Of a DNA stretch of 64,000 nt, positions 17,673 through 24,812 are shown in pieces. Source of the DNA: an uncultured Clostridia bacterium (lineage in GTDB: Bacteria > Cyanobacteriota > Vampirovibrionia > Gastranaerophilales > Gastranaerophilaceae); the NCBI GenBank assembly GCA_945946765.1, contig CAMEWS010000001.1, forward strand, positions 1 through 64,000, read 5' to 3'. The position numbers were made by a program, and so were the translations under genes. Every line of letters starts with the position of its first letter. The first letter of the stretch is position 1. The notes beneath the pieces were generated by a model. The model saw only the letters and a list, made by a program, of their open reading frames with translations, was not told the origin of the DNA and did no database searches.

Positions 17673-18024
17673 TATTGTTTAAAAAATTTAATAAATGCCT
17701 CAAATTCAATAATAATTTGTGTTTGCATAGTAAAAGTATGAAAAATTTCAAAAATTTTATTAAAGATTTTGCAAAAGTTGTCGAATATATTATTACAGGC
17801 TAATACACTCAGAATTTAATAACATTGGTTGCATCACAACAATTTTATAGTGGTAGGGAATAACGAGTTTTATAAGTTGGTTGTAATATGCTTCACCTTA
17901 TTTCTCCGTTATTTTAGGTATTCAGGTTAAGTTTTGTAACAAAATTATTATCTTTTGAAAATATGTCTTTAGTAAATACTTTATATATAAGTAAGTATTG
18001 TAGAGTTATAGAAAGCAGGTAAAT
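17673..18024. other. 350-bp gap with a possible tiny gene and an inverted repeat
   Basis: It contains a 21-codon frame at 17738-17803 (described separately) and an inverted repeat AATACTT/AAGTATT (17975-17981 and 17993-17999) about 30 bp before the next gene, which could be an operator or promoter element. Nothing else is recognised. Confidence 0.4.
17738..17803 (+). CDS. Possible 21-aa amphipathic peptide
   Basis: ATG at 17738 to TAA at 17801-17803 encodes MKNFKNFIKDFAKVVEYIITG. Hydrophobic and charged residues alternate as in an amphipathic helix. There is no strong Shine-Dalgarno (only TAGTAAAAG), so translation is doubtful. Confidence 0.25.
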   Translation: MKNFKNFIKDFAKVVEYIITG

Positions 18025-18606
18025 ATGGTAGCACAAATTCGTAGCATTCAAGCAGTTTCTTTTGCAAAAACATCAGCATTAACAAAGGCACAAGCTGCTG
18101 CATCTGTAAAAGGTAACGAAAAGACAATAAATGCAGCAAAAGAAAGTACTAAAAAAGTTGCAAACAAAACACTTGATACCGCCACTAAAGTTAATATTTC
18201 CAACACAGCAAAAAAACTTGTTAATGTTAATGTGTCTGAATTAGGCAACGGACCGAAAACAACTGAAATCGGCAACGAAATGCTCGAAGTCAACATTGCA
18301 ACGACATCTGAATTAGGCAACGGACCGAAAACAACTGAAATCGGCAACGAAATGCTCGAAGTCAACATTGCAACGACATCCGAATTAGGCAACGGCCCGA
18401 AAACAACTGAAATCGGCAACGAAAATCAAGAAGATTGTTCATTAAAATATATTGATGAAGCTGAAATGACCGTAACATCAAAACCCGAAGAACATAACAC
18501 CTTGGATATAAATAAGGATGATATCAAAACTGCTGTAAACAGTTTAAAGGCAGCTCCTGATGTAATGAAAAAATTGAGCAGATTTGCAGCAAGAAAAGCA
18601 TATTAA
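18025..18606 (+). CDS. Unknown protein with perfect 24-residue tandem repeats
   Basis: A 193-aa protein of unknown function. The N-terminus (MVAQIRSIQAVSFAKTSA) resembles the VSFG leader of other proteins here, followed by an Ala/Lys/Thr-rich helical stretch. Residues 71-133 hold two complete 24-residue repeats (SELGNGPKTTEIGNE, then MLEVNIATT) and one partial third. The C-terminus is charged and helical. It has no signal peptide or membrane segment. AGCAGGT precedes the ATG. It is a single-gene transcript ended by a terminator shared with rpsT. Confidence 0.7.
   Translation: MVAQIRSIQAVSFAKTSALTKAQAAASVKGNEKTINAAKESTKKVANKTLDTATKVNISNTAKKLVNVNVSELGNGPKTTEIGNEMLEVNIATTSELGNGPKTTEIGNEMLEVNIATTSELGNGPKTTEIGNENQEDCSLKYIDEAEMTVTSKPEEHNTLDINKDDIKTAVNSLKAAPDVMKKLSRFAARKAY
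18235..18423 (+). repeat. 72-bp coding tandem repeat, 2.6 copies
   Basis: Units start at 18235, 18307 and 18379. The first two are identical over 72 bp. The third has only silent changes (TCT to TCC, GGA to GGC) before it diverges after 18423. Such near-identity implies recent duplication or homogenisation. Confidence 0.9.
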
Positions 18607-18620
18607 TATTTAATTCAAAC

Positions 18621-18664
18621 AAAAAAAAATACCGCCTGTACATTATGCAAGGCGGTATTTTTAA
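18621..18664. terminator. Bidirectional terminator between the repeat gene and rpsT
   Basis: AATACCGCCT (18628-18637) pairs with AGGCGGTATT (18650-18659). It is flanked by A9 and T5 and serves both convergent genes. Confidence 0.88.
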
Positions 18665-18675
18665 ATCTTATTTAA

Positions 18676-18945
18676 CTACTTTGCCAATAATTTTTTTACG
18701 GCAAGAGTTAATCTTGATTTTTTTCTTGCAGCGGTATTTTTGTGCAAAACACCTTTAGAAACTGCTTTGTCGCATAATTTGTATGCGTGATTCATAGCAG
18801 TTTGCATTTCTGCTTCATTTTTGGCTTGTGCTAATTCAAGTGTTTTTCTGATAGCAGTTTTGATTTCAGATTTCACAGCAACATTTTTTAATCTGTTTCT
18901 TTCTGCTATGAGTACTCTTTTTTTAGCGGATTTAATATTAGCCAT
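18676..18945 (-). CDS. rpsT: 30S ribosomal protein S20
   Basis: An 89-aa basic helical protein starting MANIKSAKKRVLIAERNR with the typical KAVSKGVLHKNTAARKKSRL C-terminal segment. It binds 16S rRNA. I start at the ATG at 18943-18945 with AAAGGA upstream; the longer frame adds an unsupported MQMKGTKT. It is monocistronic between two terminators. Confidence 0.96.
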   Translation of the reverse strand: MANIKSAKKRVLIAERNRLKNVAVKSEIKTAIRKTLELAQAKNEAEMQTAMNHAYKLCDKAVSKGVLHKNTAARKKSRLTLAVKKLLAK

Positions 18946-19041
18946 TGTTTTTGTTCCTTTCATTTGCATGTAATCTGCAATGAGGTTTGGTGAGTATCTT
19001 TATTATAAACAAAGAAAATTTGTTTACAAGAGGAATAAATA

Positions 19042-19076
19042 AAAAAGTCGGATTTGTAAACAAAATCCGACTTTTT
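19042..19076 (-). terminator. Terminator of the min operon
   Basis: GTCGGATTT (19048-19056) pairs with AAATCCGAC (19063-19071), with A6 on the left (a T-run on the minus strand) and T5 on the right. It lies 17 bp after the minE stop codon. Confidence 0.82.
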
Positions 19077-19092
19077 ATTGTAAAGCAATAAC

Positions 19093-19701
19093 TTATTTGT
19101 TTTTCTTTTTGTCTTTTTTGGGTTCGGAATTTTCTTCTTGTTTTTCTTCGTTATCTTCCGATTTGTTTTCTTCTGAATCTTCTTTTTCGCAAGATTCTTC
19201 GCTGTTATCTTCTGATTTTTCAAGTTTGGACTCTTCAGAATTTTCTTCTTCTTCTTCTTCTTCTTCTTCCTCAGATTCGTTGTCTTCATTTTTAGAATCT
19301 TCGTTTTTTGGAGAATCTTCAGATTCTTCGGATTCTTCTTCATTTTTAGCGATAAGTTTTTCTTGAGCCTCTTTTTCTTTTGCTTCAATCTCGTCTATTT
19401 CTTCACGAGTTCTTGCTCTTATAACAGGAATGTTAAGCATAAGCGCAATTTCGTCCCCATCTGCTTCGAGGTTCAAATCCAATGCTTCTTGATCAATTTC
19501 AATGTATTTTGAAATAACCGCAATCAACTGTTCTCTCATTTTTTGCATAGTTGCACCGTCAAGGTTTGAACGGTCTTGCATTAAAACCAGTTTTAGTCTG
19601 TTTGTTGCTGAGTCTTTTGCACTTTCACCTTCTTGAGGTTTGTCTTTTTGAAAGAAGCTTAAGACTTTGTTATAAAAGTTACTGAAAATATTTTCACTCA
19701 T
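19093..19701 (-). CDS. minE: Cell-division topological factor MinE with long acidic tail
   Basis: Residues 1-100 are MinE: an N-terminal amphipathic start (MSENIFSNFYNKVLSFF), the MinD-activating segment SATNRLKLVLMQDRSNL and the dimer domain ending LNLEADGDEIALMLNIPVIR. MinE stimulates MinD ATPase and drives Min oscillation. Unusually, about 100 further residues follow, rich in Glu, Ser and Asp, including a run of ten Glu, and ending in a Lys cluster (KKDKKKNK). Standard MinE is 80-100 aa. It is third in minC-minD-minE, 14 bp after minD, with AAGGGG as ribosome-binding site. Confidence 0.93.
   Translation of the reverse strand: MSENIFSNFYNKVLSFFQKDKPQEGESAKDSATNRLKLVLMQDRSNLDGATMQKMREQLIAVISKYIEIDQEALDLNLEADGDEIALMLNIPVIRARTREEIDEIEAKEKEAQEKLIAKNEEESEESEDSPKNEDSKNEDNESEEEEEEEEEENSEESKLEKSEDNSEESCEKEDSEENKSEDNEEKQEENSEPKKDKKKNK
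19243..19269. repeat. (TTC)9 microsatellite in the minE tail
   Basis: Nine uninterrupted TTC triplets on the plus strand encode the poly-Glu run of MinE. Slippage would change tail length in steps of one residue without breaking the frame. Confidence 0.9.
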
Positions 19702-19715
19702 TGTCTTGCCCCTTT

Positions 19716-20528
19716 CTAACCTTTAATCCCAAAGAATTTTTTGATTTTGGCAACAAAGGCATCAAATCCTGTAGGCTCATTAATATCAAGGAGCGGAACA
19801 TCTTCTCCTTGAATACGTTTTGCAACATTTTGATAAGCTTGCCCGGCTTGCGAGTTTTCATCATTAACAATCGGCTCGCCTTTGTTTGTTGACGTGATAA
19901 TTCCTGTATCTTCAGGAATTACACCGATAAGCTCGCAGGATAGAATGTCAATAACGTCTTCAACACTCATCATATCGTTTGTTTGTACAAGGCTTGGTCT
20001 TACTCTGTTTACAAGGAGTTTGTAAGATTTTATTTCTTCTTTTGCTTCCAAAAGCCCGATTATTCTGTCGGCATCTCTTACTGCAGACATTTCGGGAGTT
20101 GTTACAACTATTGCTTCCGAAGCACCGGCAACTGCTGTTTTAAAACCTTCTTCAATACCGGCAGGACAGTCGACGAGAACAAAATCAAAATCTTTTTGAA
20201 GTTGTTCGCAAATGTCTTTTAATTGGTCTGCTGTTACTGCAGATTTATCTCTTGTTTGAGCGGCTGCTAAAAGGCATAAATTAGGACACTTTTTATCTTT
20301 AACAAGTGCCTGCTTGAGTTTGCAACGTTCTTCCACAACGTCAACGAGAGTGTAAACAATTCTGTTTTCCAATCCGAGCAGCAAGTCAAGGTTTCTTAAC
20401 CCGATATCGGTGTCAATTAATACAACGCTTGCACCGCTTTTTGCTAATGCGGTACCGATGTTGGCAGAGGTTGTGGTTTTGCCTACGCCGCCTTTGCCGG
20501 AAGTAATTACTATTACTCTCCCTGTCAT
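19716..20528 (-). CDS. minD: Septum site-determining ATPase MinD
   Basis: A 270-aa ParA-family ATPase with the deviant Walker A GKGGVGKTT (residues 10-18), the switch/Walker B region FDFVLVDCPAGIE (near 115-127) and a C-terminal amphipathic membrane-targeting helix (FDAFVAKIKKFFGIKG). MinD recruits MinC to the membrane to block FtsZ rings near the poles. AAGGAG lies five bases before the ATG. It is 22 bp after minC. Confidence 0.97.
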   Translation of the reverse strand: MTGRVIVITSGKGGVGKTTTSANIGTALAKSGASVVLIDTDIGLRNLDLLLGLENRIVYTLVDVVEERCKLKQALVKDKKCPNLCLLAAAQTRDKSAVTADQLKDICEQLQKDFDFVLVDCPAGIEEGFKTAVAGASEAIVVTTPEMSAVRDADRIIGLLEAKEEIKSYKLLVNRVRPSLVQTNDMMSVEDVIDILSCELIGVIPEDTGIITSTNKGEPIVNDENSQAGQAYQNVAKRIQGEDVPLLDINEPTGFDAFVAKIKKFFGIKG

Positions 20529-20550
20529 TTTCTACTCCTTATATTCTCTG

Positions 20551-21672
20551 CTAATCGTTAATTTTTAATATAACTATACTTCCGTTGATATTTCTTGCTT
20601 CTTCGGGAGTAAAGCTGTTTGATTTTTCCACGTAAATATTTTTTATGTGGTCAGGTCTTCTTGCGTAAGAATCCGCAATTCTGAGTTGGATTGCGTTGAG
20701 GTTTAGTGCCCTTATTCTTGCTTTTGTGTTACCGTTGCAACCTGCGTGAGCAATGCCGCCTAAGATACCCCAAACAGTGATATCACCTGCGGCATGAATT
20801 TCACAGCCGGCGTGACAATCGCCTATAATTACAACATTTCCGTTAGATTTTATTACTTGACCTGAACGAACTGTTTGTTTGTGATAACGAGTATTCATTT
20901 GCAGTATTTCGTAATCTTCATCAGTCATTTCTTCGTCTGGAATTTCAAAATTATCTTCGGCTTCTTTGGTTAAAGGCCAATTTTGCATGTCTTGAAGTTC
21001 TTTTTCTTCATTCAAAATGTTTTCCAATTTTGCTTCCGAATCAAAAATACTGTCTAATTGATTTTGAATTTCTTCTTCTTTTTCTTCACTCATCGCTTCA
21101 ACCGGCGCTGTCGGATAATTTGATTCAGCATCTTCTTCTTTATTTTCTGAATTGGTATTTTCAAACACTGATTCAAGTTTTTCGATAGTATCTGCATCGT
21201 TTTCTTCTTGTGCTGTTACGGGTTCGGCACTTTTTTCTTCCGACTCTGATTGGTCTTCTTTGGCATTTTCTGATTCATTTGTGTCTTTTTCTGACTTTTT
21301 TTGTTCATCAATATGGTCAGTTATTGCTATATATTGTTCGGATGGTTCGTCTTTTGGAGCTTCGGCTTCGAGAGATGAAAGTTCTTCTTGTAATTCTTCT
21401 TCAACGTCACGAGTGCTTATCCCTAATGTCGCTGCCGCAAGCTCAGTTTGTTGTGATTCCGACTCTATAAGTGACAAAGTTGAATTTATACTGCTTATGA
21501 GTGAATTTATACTTAAAAGTTGAGATTGATTGAGTGCAATACTGCCGAGTTTTAACCATATTTTTTGGTTAGCAGCTTCAGGTTTTTCTATAATATTGCT
21601 TAACTCAAAAACAATGTCTGCAGGTGTTTGTGCCTGTGACAAATCTATTATATATCTTTTGTTTAATTCCAT
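20551..21672 (-). CDS. minC: Septum site-determining protein MinC with acidic linker
   Basis: A 373-aa protein. The N-terminal domain (about residues 1-90) begins MELNKRYIIDLSQAQTPADI. The C-terminal beta-helix domain that binds MinD and FtsZ is clear from about residue 278 (VRSGQVIKSNGNVVIIGDCH, GDITVWGILGGIAHAGCNGN, RPDHIKNI). Between them lies a linker of about 170 residues very rich in Glu, Ser and Asp; ordinary MinC proteins (about 230 aa) have a short linker. The ATG at 21672 is the first sensible start, though AAAGGA sits unusually close to it. It is first in the minCDE operon. Confidence 0.9.
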   Translation of the reverse strand: MELNKRYIIDLSQAQTPADIVFELSNIIEKPEAANQKIWLKLGSIALNQSQLLSINSLISSINSTLSLIESESQQTELAAATLGISTRDVEEELQEELSSLEAEAPKDEPSEQYIAITDHIDEQKKSEKDTNESENAKEDQSESEEKSAEPVTAQEENDADTIEKLESVFENTNSENKEEDAESNYPTAPVEAMSEEKEEEIQNQLDSIFDSEAKLENILNEEKELQDMQNWPLTKEAEDNFEIPDEEMTDEDYEILQMNTRYHKQTVRSGQVIKSNGNVVIIGDCHAGCEIHAAGDITVWGILGGIAHAGCNGNTKARIRALNLNAIQLRIADSYARRPDHIKNIYVEKSNSFTPEEARNINGSIVILKIND

Positions 21673-21709
21673 ATCCTTTAATACCCGTTTACATATAGAC
21701 TTTAGTATT

Positions 21710-21773
21710 GTCACCCTGAAGTCGTTTTGGGTCGCTATGACCTTGCGATTCCGAAATAAATTTGGAATGACAA
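21710..21773. repeat. Dispersed GTCA-type palindrome, compound copy 3
   Basis: Two arms are joined head to head. ACCC...GGGT lies in 21713-21732, and GATTCC...GGAATGAC runs to 21772. The outer ends are GTCA and TGAC. It lies upstream of minC, between it and the coiled-coil gene. Confidence 0.5.
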
Positions 21774-21867
21774 TTATTACAAATATATCCTTTACTTTTA
21801 TAAGTAAAGGATATATTAAATATCTCATAATTACAATTATTTGTGAGTTTATTGTTTCAATTTGTTA

Positions 21868-22797
21868 TTATTTTTTGTTTATAAGTTTGTTTAATTTCTC
21901 TAATGCTTTTTGTGCACTTTTCTTTTCAGATGGAAGTTTTTCTATATCTTGATTTGCTTCGGCAAGTGTAACTTTCCATTTATCTTCTTCTTTTTCGATT
22001 CTTGTAATTTGATCTGTTATTTTTTTTCTGTTAGCATTTGAAAATTCAGTTTTAAGTTGATTTTCTTTCTCTTGTTTTGTTTTTTCAAGTTTATTTTTAT
22101 CATTTTGGTAATTTGGTGAATTGGGGTCTAATGCTGCAATTTGGCTCTCAATATCCAAAATCTCAGCTTCTATTTGTCCTTTGTCAGCATCAAATGTTGA
22201 GAGTTGTGTTTCCCAGTCATTTTTTTGTTTTGACAAATTTGTAAGTGTTTTTTCTGCAGTAGATTTATTAAGTTTTGCTGTGTCTAATTTTTTATCAACA
22301 TTTTCTATTTGTCTAGTAAGGCAACTTGCTGTATCTTGCATTGCACCTTTGTCTGAGTCTTTATCATAATTATTTGCGGATTCAACAAGACTTGCCAAAG
22401 TTGAATCTGCAGCTTCAGAAGATGAATTTCCGCTTTTATCTTTTTTGCATAAACCGGCAATTCCTGCACCAAGCCCAAAAAGACCGGTTGCTGCTGCGAG
22501 TCCGCCTGTAATATAACCAAGTGTATTAATAAAGCCGTTGCCACCACAATTCAAATCAGTTGATGTGCTTCCAAAATTCAATATTGGGTCATAGCTGGTC
22601 CAATTGTTTGGCCAACCGCTTACACTAGGATAACCTGATGCGCTATTGAACAATGGTGTATTGTATGCTGCCATTTGAGATTGACTGGATACGGATGAGT
22701 TGTATTGTTGCCAGCCTTTATTTGAATTAGCGTCAATACCATCTCTGTAAGTGTATAAACTGTTGCTTTTTTTATTTGTTACGTTTTCTCCAGACAT
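21868..22797 (-). CDS. Unknown coiled-coil protein with Gly-rich hydrophobic segment
   Basis: A 309-aa protein not recognised as a family. Residues 1-85 are polar and disordered-looking (Asn, Ser, Tyr, Trp). Residues about 88-115 form a Gly/Ala-rich hydrophobic stretch (GYITGGLAAATGLFGLGAGI). Residues 145-309 are strongly heptad-like coiled coil (TRQIENVDKKLDTAKLNKS onward), ending in Lys-rich helices. A membrane-associated structural or secreted-effector-like protein is possible but unproven. GAGAGG precedes the ATG. The upstream region is nearly the same as that of the gene at 46117-46305. Confidence 0.65.
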   Translation of the reverse strand: MSGENVTNKKSNSLYTYRDGIDANSNKGWQQYNSSVSSQSQMAAYNTPLFNSASGYPSVSGWPNNWTSYDPILNFGSTSTDLNCGGNGFINTLGYITGGLAAATGLFGLGAGIAGLCKKDKSGNSSSEAADSTLASLVESANNYDKDSDKGAMQDTASCLTRQIENVDKKLDTAKLNKSTAEKTLTNLSKQKNDWETQLSTFDADKGQIEAEILDIESQIAALDPNSPNYQNDKNKLEKTKQEKENQLKTEFSNANRKKITDQITRIEKEEDKWKVTLAEANQDIEKLPSEKKSAQKALEKLNKLINKK

Positions 22798-22824
22798 GTT
22801 AGCCTCTCTTTGGGTGTTATATTC

Positions 22825-22902
22825 TCGTATATATATAAAGTATATAAATATATAAAAATTGCTTTTTTGGTATATACTATTGTAATATTTCTTAATATTT
22901 GT
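22825..22902 (-). promoter_or_regulatory. Shared upstream element, copy A
   Basis: About 77 bp starting 28 bp upstream of the coiled-coil gene align almost without gaps to 46337-46413, upstream of another small gene. The core on the plus strand is AAAAATTGCTTTTTTGGTAT. A shorter match lies at 13976-14001. The AT-rich part next to the gene probably includes the -10 element. Confidence 0.55.
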
Positions 22903-22952
22903 TTTGTAATGACAGATTGAGCACTTAATCTTGTTTACTTTCTTTTAAACCC

Positions 22953-22982
22953 AAAAAGAGGATACTCAAAAGAGTACCCTCA
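22953..22982 (-). terminator. Terminator of the purD-infB-hicB operon
   Basis: GAGGATACTC (22958-22967), loop AAAA, GAGTACCCTC (22972-22981), with A5 before it (a T-run on the minus strand). It is 48 bp after the HicB-like stop. Confidence 0.82.
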
Positions 22983-23029
22983 ATTCTATAATTTATTTAT
23001 TTTTGTATTTATTTAGTCTTGTGTATTTG

Positions 23030-23299
23030 TTAAGGGCAAATACTTTCCCAATCAATGCCGTCATCGTCATCTTCACCGGGTTCGGGGATTCTTTCACCGT
23101 CTTCAAGCATAATTTGAAGCATCAAACGTAGCTGTTTTTTATAGTTAGCAAGCGCAATTTCTCTTGTTTTTGCACAGAATGCAAAACTCGGAAATTCTTT
23201 AATTTCTATATAATGATATGGATTTCCGTTGAAGTCTAAATCAGTGCCTTCAATTAACGTCCAATCCAAATTTACATAATAATCTAAATCTTTATCCAT
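23030..23299 (-). CDS. Orphan HicB-like protein
   Basis: An 89-aa protein with the partial RNase-H fold pattern of HicB antitoxins: YHYIEIKEFPSFAFCAKTREIALANYKKQLRLMLQ, in which a strand pair is followed by the long helix, then DGERIPEPGE. HicB normally pairs with the HicA toxin, but no HicA-like gene is next to it. The C-terminus is acidic (EDDDDGIDWE) where true HicB often has a DNA-binding domain. Its ATG overlaps the GerMN stop by 8 bp, so translation is coupled. It is last in the operon. Confidence 0.6.
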   Translation of the reverse strand: MDKDLDYYVNLDWTLIEGTDLDFNGNPYHYIEIKEFPSFAFCAKTREIALANYKKQLRLMLQIMLEDGERIPEPGEDDDDGIDWESICP

Positions 23300-23909
23300 C
23301 CAGTGAATTCTCTTTTAACGGTTGTGAAATCATTATACCTTCGCCACCCAAAACTTCCGCTTGTTTGCCGTCTATGTATAGGTAAATAGGTTTATTGGGG
23401 CTATTTGCAATTGCAGTTTTTATAAGTTGCTTTAATCTGCTGTATAAACTGTCAGCGCCGCCGCCTGTTTGAATATTTCCCGTAACATCAATAATTATTT
23501 TATTTTTGCTTTCGACTATGCCCAAAATTTTAACGTTTTTGGGAAGCTCTGAGTATACTCCAACTTTTTTTTCGTAGTCTGTAGGGCCTGCTACAAGCTG
23601 ATTAAGTGCATATTTTAGCTTTGTTTGACCTTGAGGTAATTCCCTTTGAACTTTTTTAAATATGCCTGTTTTATTTTTATCCATGCCGAGAAAATATACG
23701 GTCACATAAGTTTTTGGCTTTTGTTGTTCTTCTTTTTTTAAGTCGTTTTGAGTAACTTGTTCAGGTTCTTTAACAGGTTCAACAACCTGTTCTTCCGAAA
23801 CAAGTTTTTTTTCTACTTTTGCGTGAGGTGTATCGAAAAAATTCACTTTTACGTAGAAAAACGCAAGTGCTGCAAGCATTAAAATTACTAATTTAGACCA
23901 AAATCCCAT
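23292..23909 (-). CDS. GerMN-domain membrane-anchored protein
   Basis: A 205-aa protein with an N-terminal membrane anchor (KLVILMLAALAFFYVKVNF), a charged low-complexity spacer (residues 28-65) and a GerMN domain: YVTVYFLGMDKNKTGIFKKV, LKYALNQLVAGPTDYEKK, SELPKNVKILGI and the later IIIDVTGN. The domain is known from spore-germination GerM and LpqB and is also found in non-sporulating bacteria, in cell-envelope contexts. AAAGGACAG precedes the ATG. It lies between a DUF2993-like gene and the HicB-like gene. Confidence 0.8.
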   Translation of the reverse strand: MGFWSKLVILMLAALAFFYVKVNFFDTPHAKVEKKLVSEEQVVEPVKEPEQVTQNDLKKEEQQKPKTYVTVYFLGMDKNKTGIFKKVQRELPQGQTKLKYALNQLVAGPTDYEKKVGVYSELPKNVKILGIVESKNKIIIDVTGNIQTGGGADSLYSRLKQLIKTAIANSPNKPIYLYIDGKQAEVLGGEGIMISQPLKENSLDG

Positions 23910-23936
23910 TACATTCTGTCCTTTATTGTTAATTCT

Positions 23937-24812
23937 TTAATTATTATAATAGTTTTTTGGTACAATAACCACCCCTTTTATTGCAATTTTATTGCCTTCA
24001 AAAATTACATCCTTTATTTGTATGCTGCTGTCAGGGTTGTTAAGTATTGCCGTATTTATAACAAAGGGGTTGATTTTATTGATTATCGGTAACAGTGAAT
24101 TTAAATTGTGTGTGTGCAAATCGGGTGACGTTTTTATATTTGTAAACAACAATTTTCCGTTTTCTACTGCAAGACCCATATCCATAGATATAAGACGAGG
24201 TTCATTAAAAGTTGCAGGCGATATTACTTTTACCGTAAAAACAAGTCTATCGTTTTTTATTTCCGCTTTCGGGTCATAAACTTTTAGTATTGTAATTCTT
24301 CCCATGTTTACGTTTAATGAATTCAAAAGTTTTGTGTACTCAGGTGACATAATACTTTTTTGCAAATCAGCTGAAGTGAGGTTTGCAGAAAAACTTAGTA
24401 TAAAGTTTTCGTTTGTATAAACTTCGCCGTTTTTATAAACAAAATGATTATACCCGCAAAGTGATTCGGCTTTTATATTTGATAGGTATAAACCTTCAAT
24501 AAATGCACTGTCTGAGTTAAATTCGATTTTCTTAAACTTGCCTTGTAACATACTTTTAGCACCAAAAGGTGTTATCTGAACTTTAAAATCACCGTTTAGA
24601 GCTTTGTTTAATTGTTTTTTTACCTGTGATTCCAAAGTGTTAGAAATCATCCAATTCATGCCTGTAATAGTGCTTAATGTTGATGAAATCGGACCGTTTA
24701 CTTTGGGTACGGCAGGGCATGCCTGTTCGCCAACGTTTAAGCAAGTTTGTGCATTTGCTGTTGAAGTTGTTAACAATACCAAAACCAATATAAATATAAA
24801 TCTTTTCATCAT
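23937..24812 (-). CDS. Secreted DUF2993 / LmeA-like lipid-binding protein
   Basis: A 291-aa protein with a signal peptide (MMKRFIFILVLVLLTTSTANA). It then shows the pattern of DUF2993: LESQVKKQLNKALNGDFKVQ, repeated beta-strands, FIEGLYLSNIKAESL and the C-terminal IQIKDVIFEGNKIAIKGV. LmeA-type members bind phospholipids outside the membrane. I start at the ATG at 24812; it shares an ATGA-type overlap with truB and has GAGGAAGG upstream. It fits an envelope role together with the following GerMN gene. Confidence 0.7.
   Translation of the reverse strand: MMKRFIFILVLVLLTTSTANAQTCLNVGEQACPAVPKVNGPISSTLSTITGMNWMISNTLESQVKKQLNKALNGDFKVQITPFGAKSMLQGKFKKIEFNSDSAFIEGLYLSNIKAESLCGYNHFVYKNGEVYTNENFILSFSANLTSADLQKSIMSPEYTKLLNSLNVNMGRITILKVYDPKAEIKNDRLVFTVKVISPATFNEPRLISMDMGLAVENGKLLFTNIKTSPDLHTHNLNSLLPIINKINPFVINTAILNNPDSSIQIKDVIFEGNKIAIKGVVIVPKNYYNN

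Noticed and set aside
18048-18419. Repeat-containing reading frame opposite the 18025 gene
   Set aside because: Antisense shadow of the 72-bp repeats; the plus-strand frame has the ribosome-binding site and promoter.
18235-18423. CRISPR array
   Set aside because: The repeats are 72 bp, directly abutting with no spacers, and in frame within a gene.
21152-21523. Ser-rich reading frame opposite minC
   Set aside because: It is the antisense shadow of the acidic MinC linker (GAA/GAT codons read as TTC/ATC); no ribosome-binding site. The same holds for 19097-19366 opposite minE.
23030-23299. HicAB toxin-antitoxin system
   Set aside because: No HicA-like double-stranded RNA-binding toxin gene on either side.
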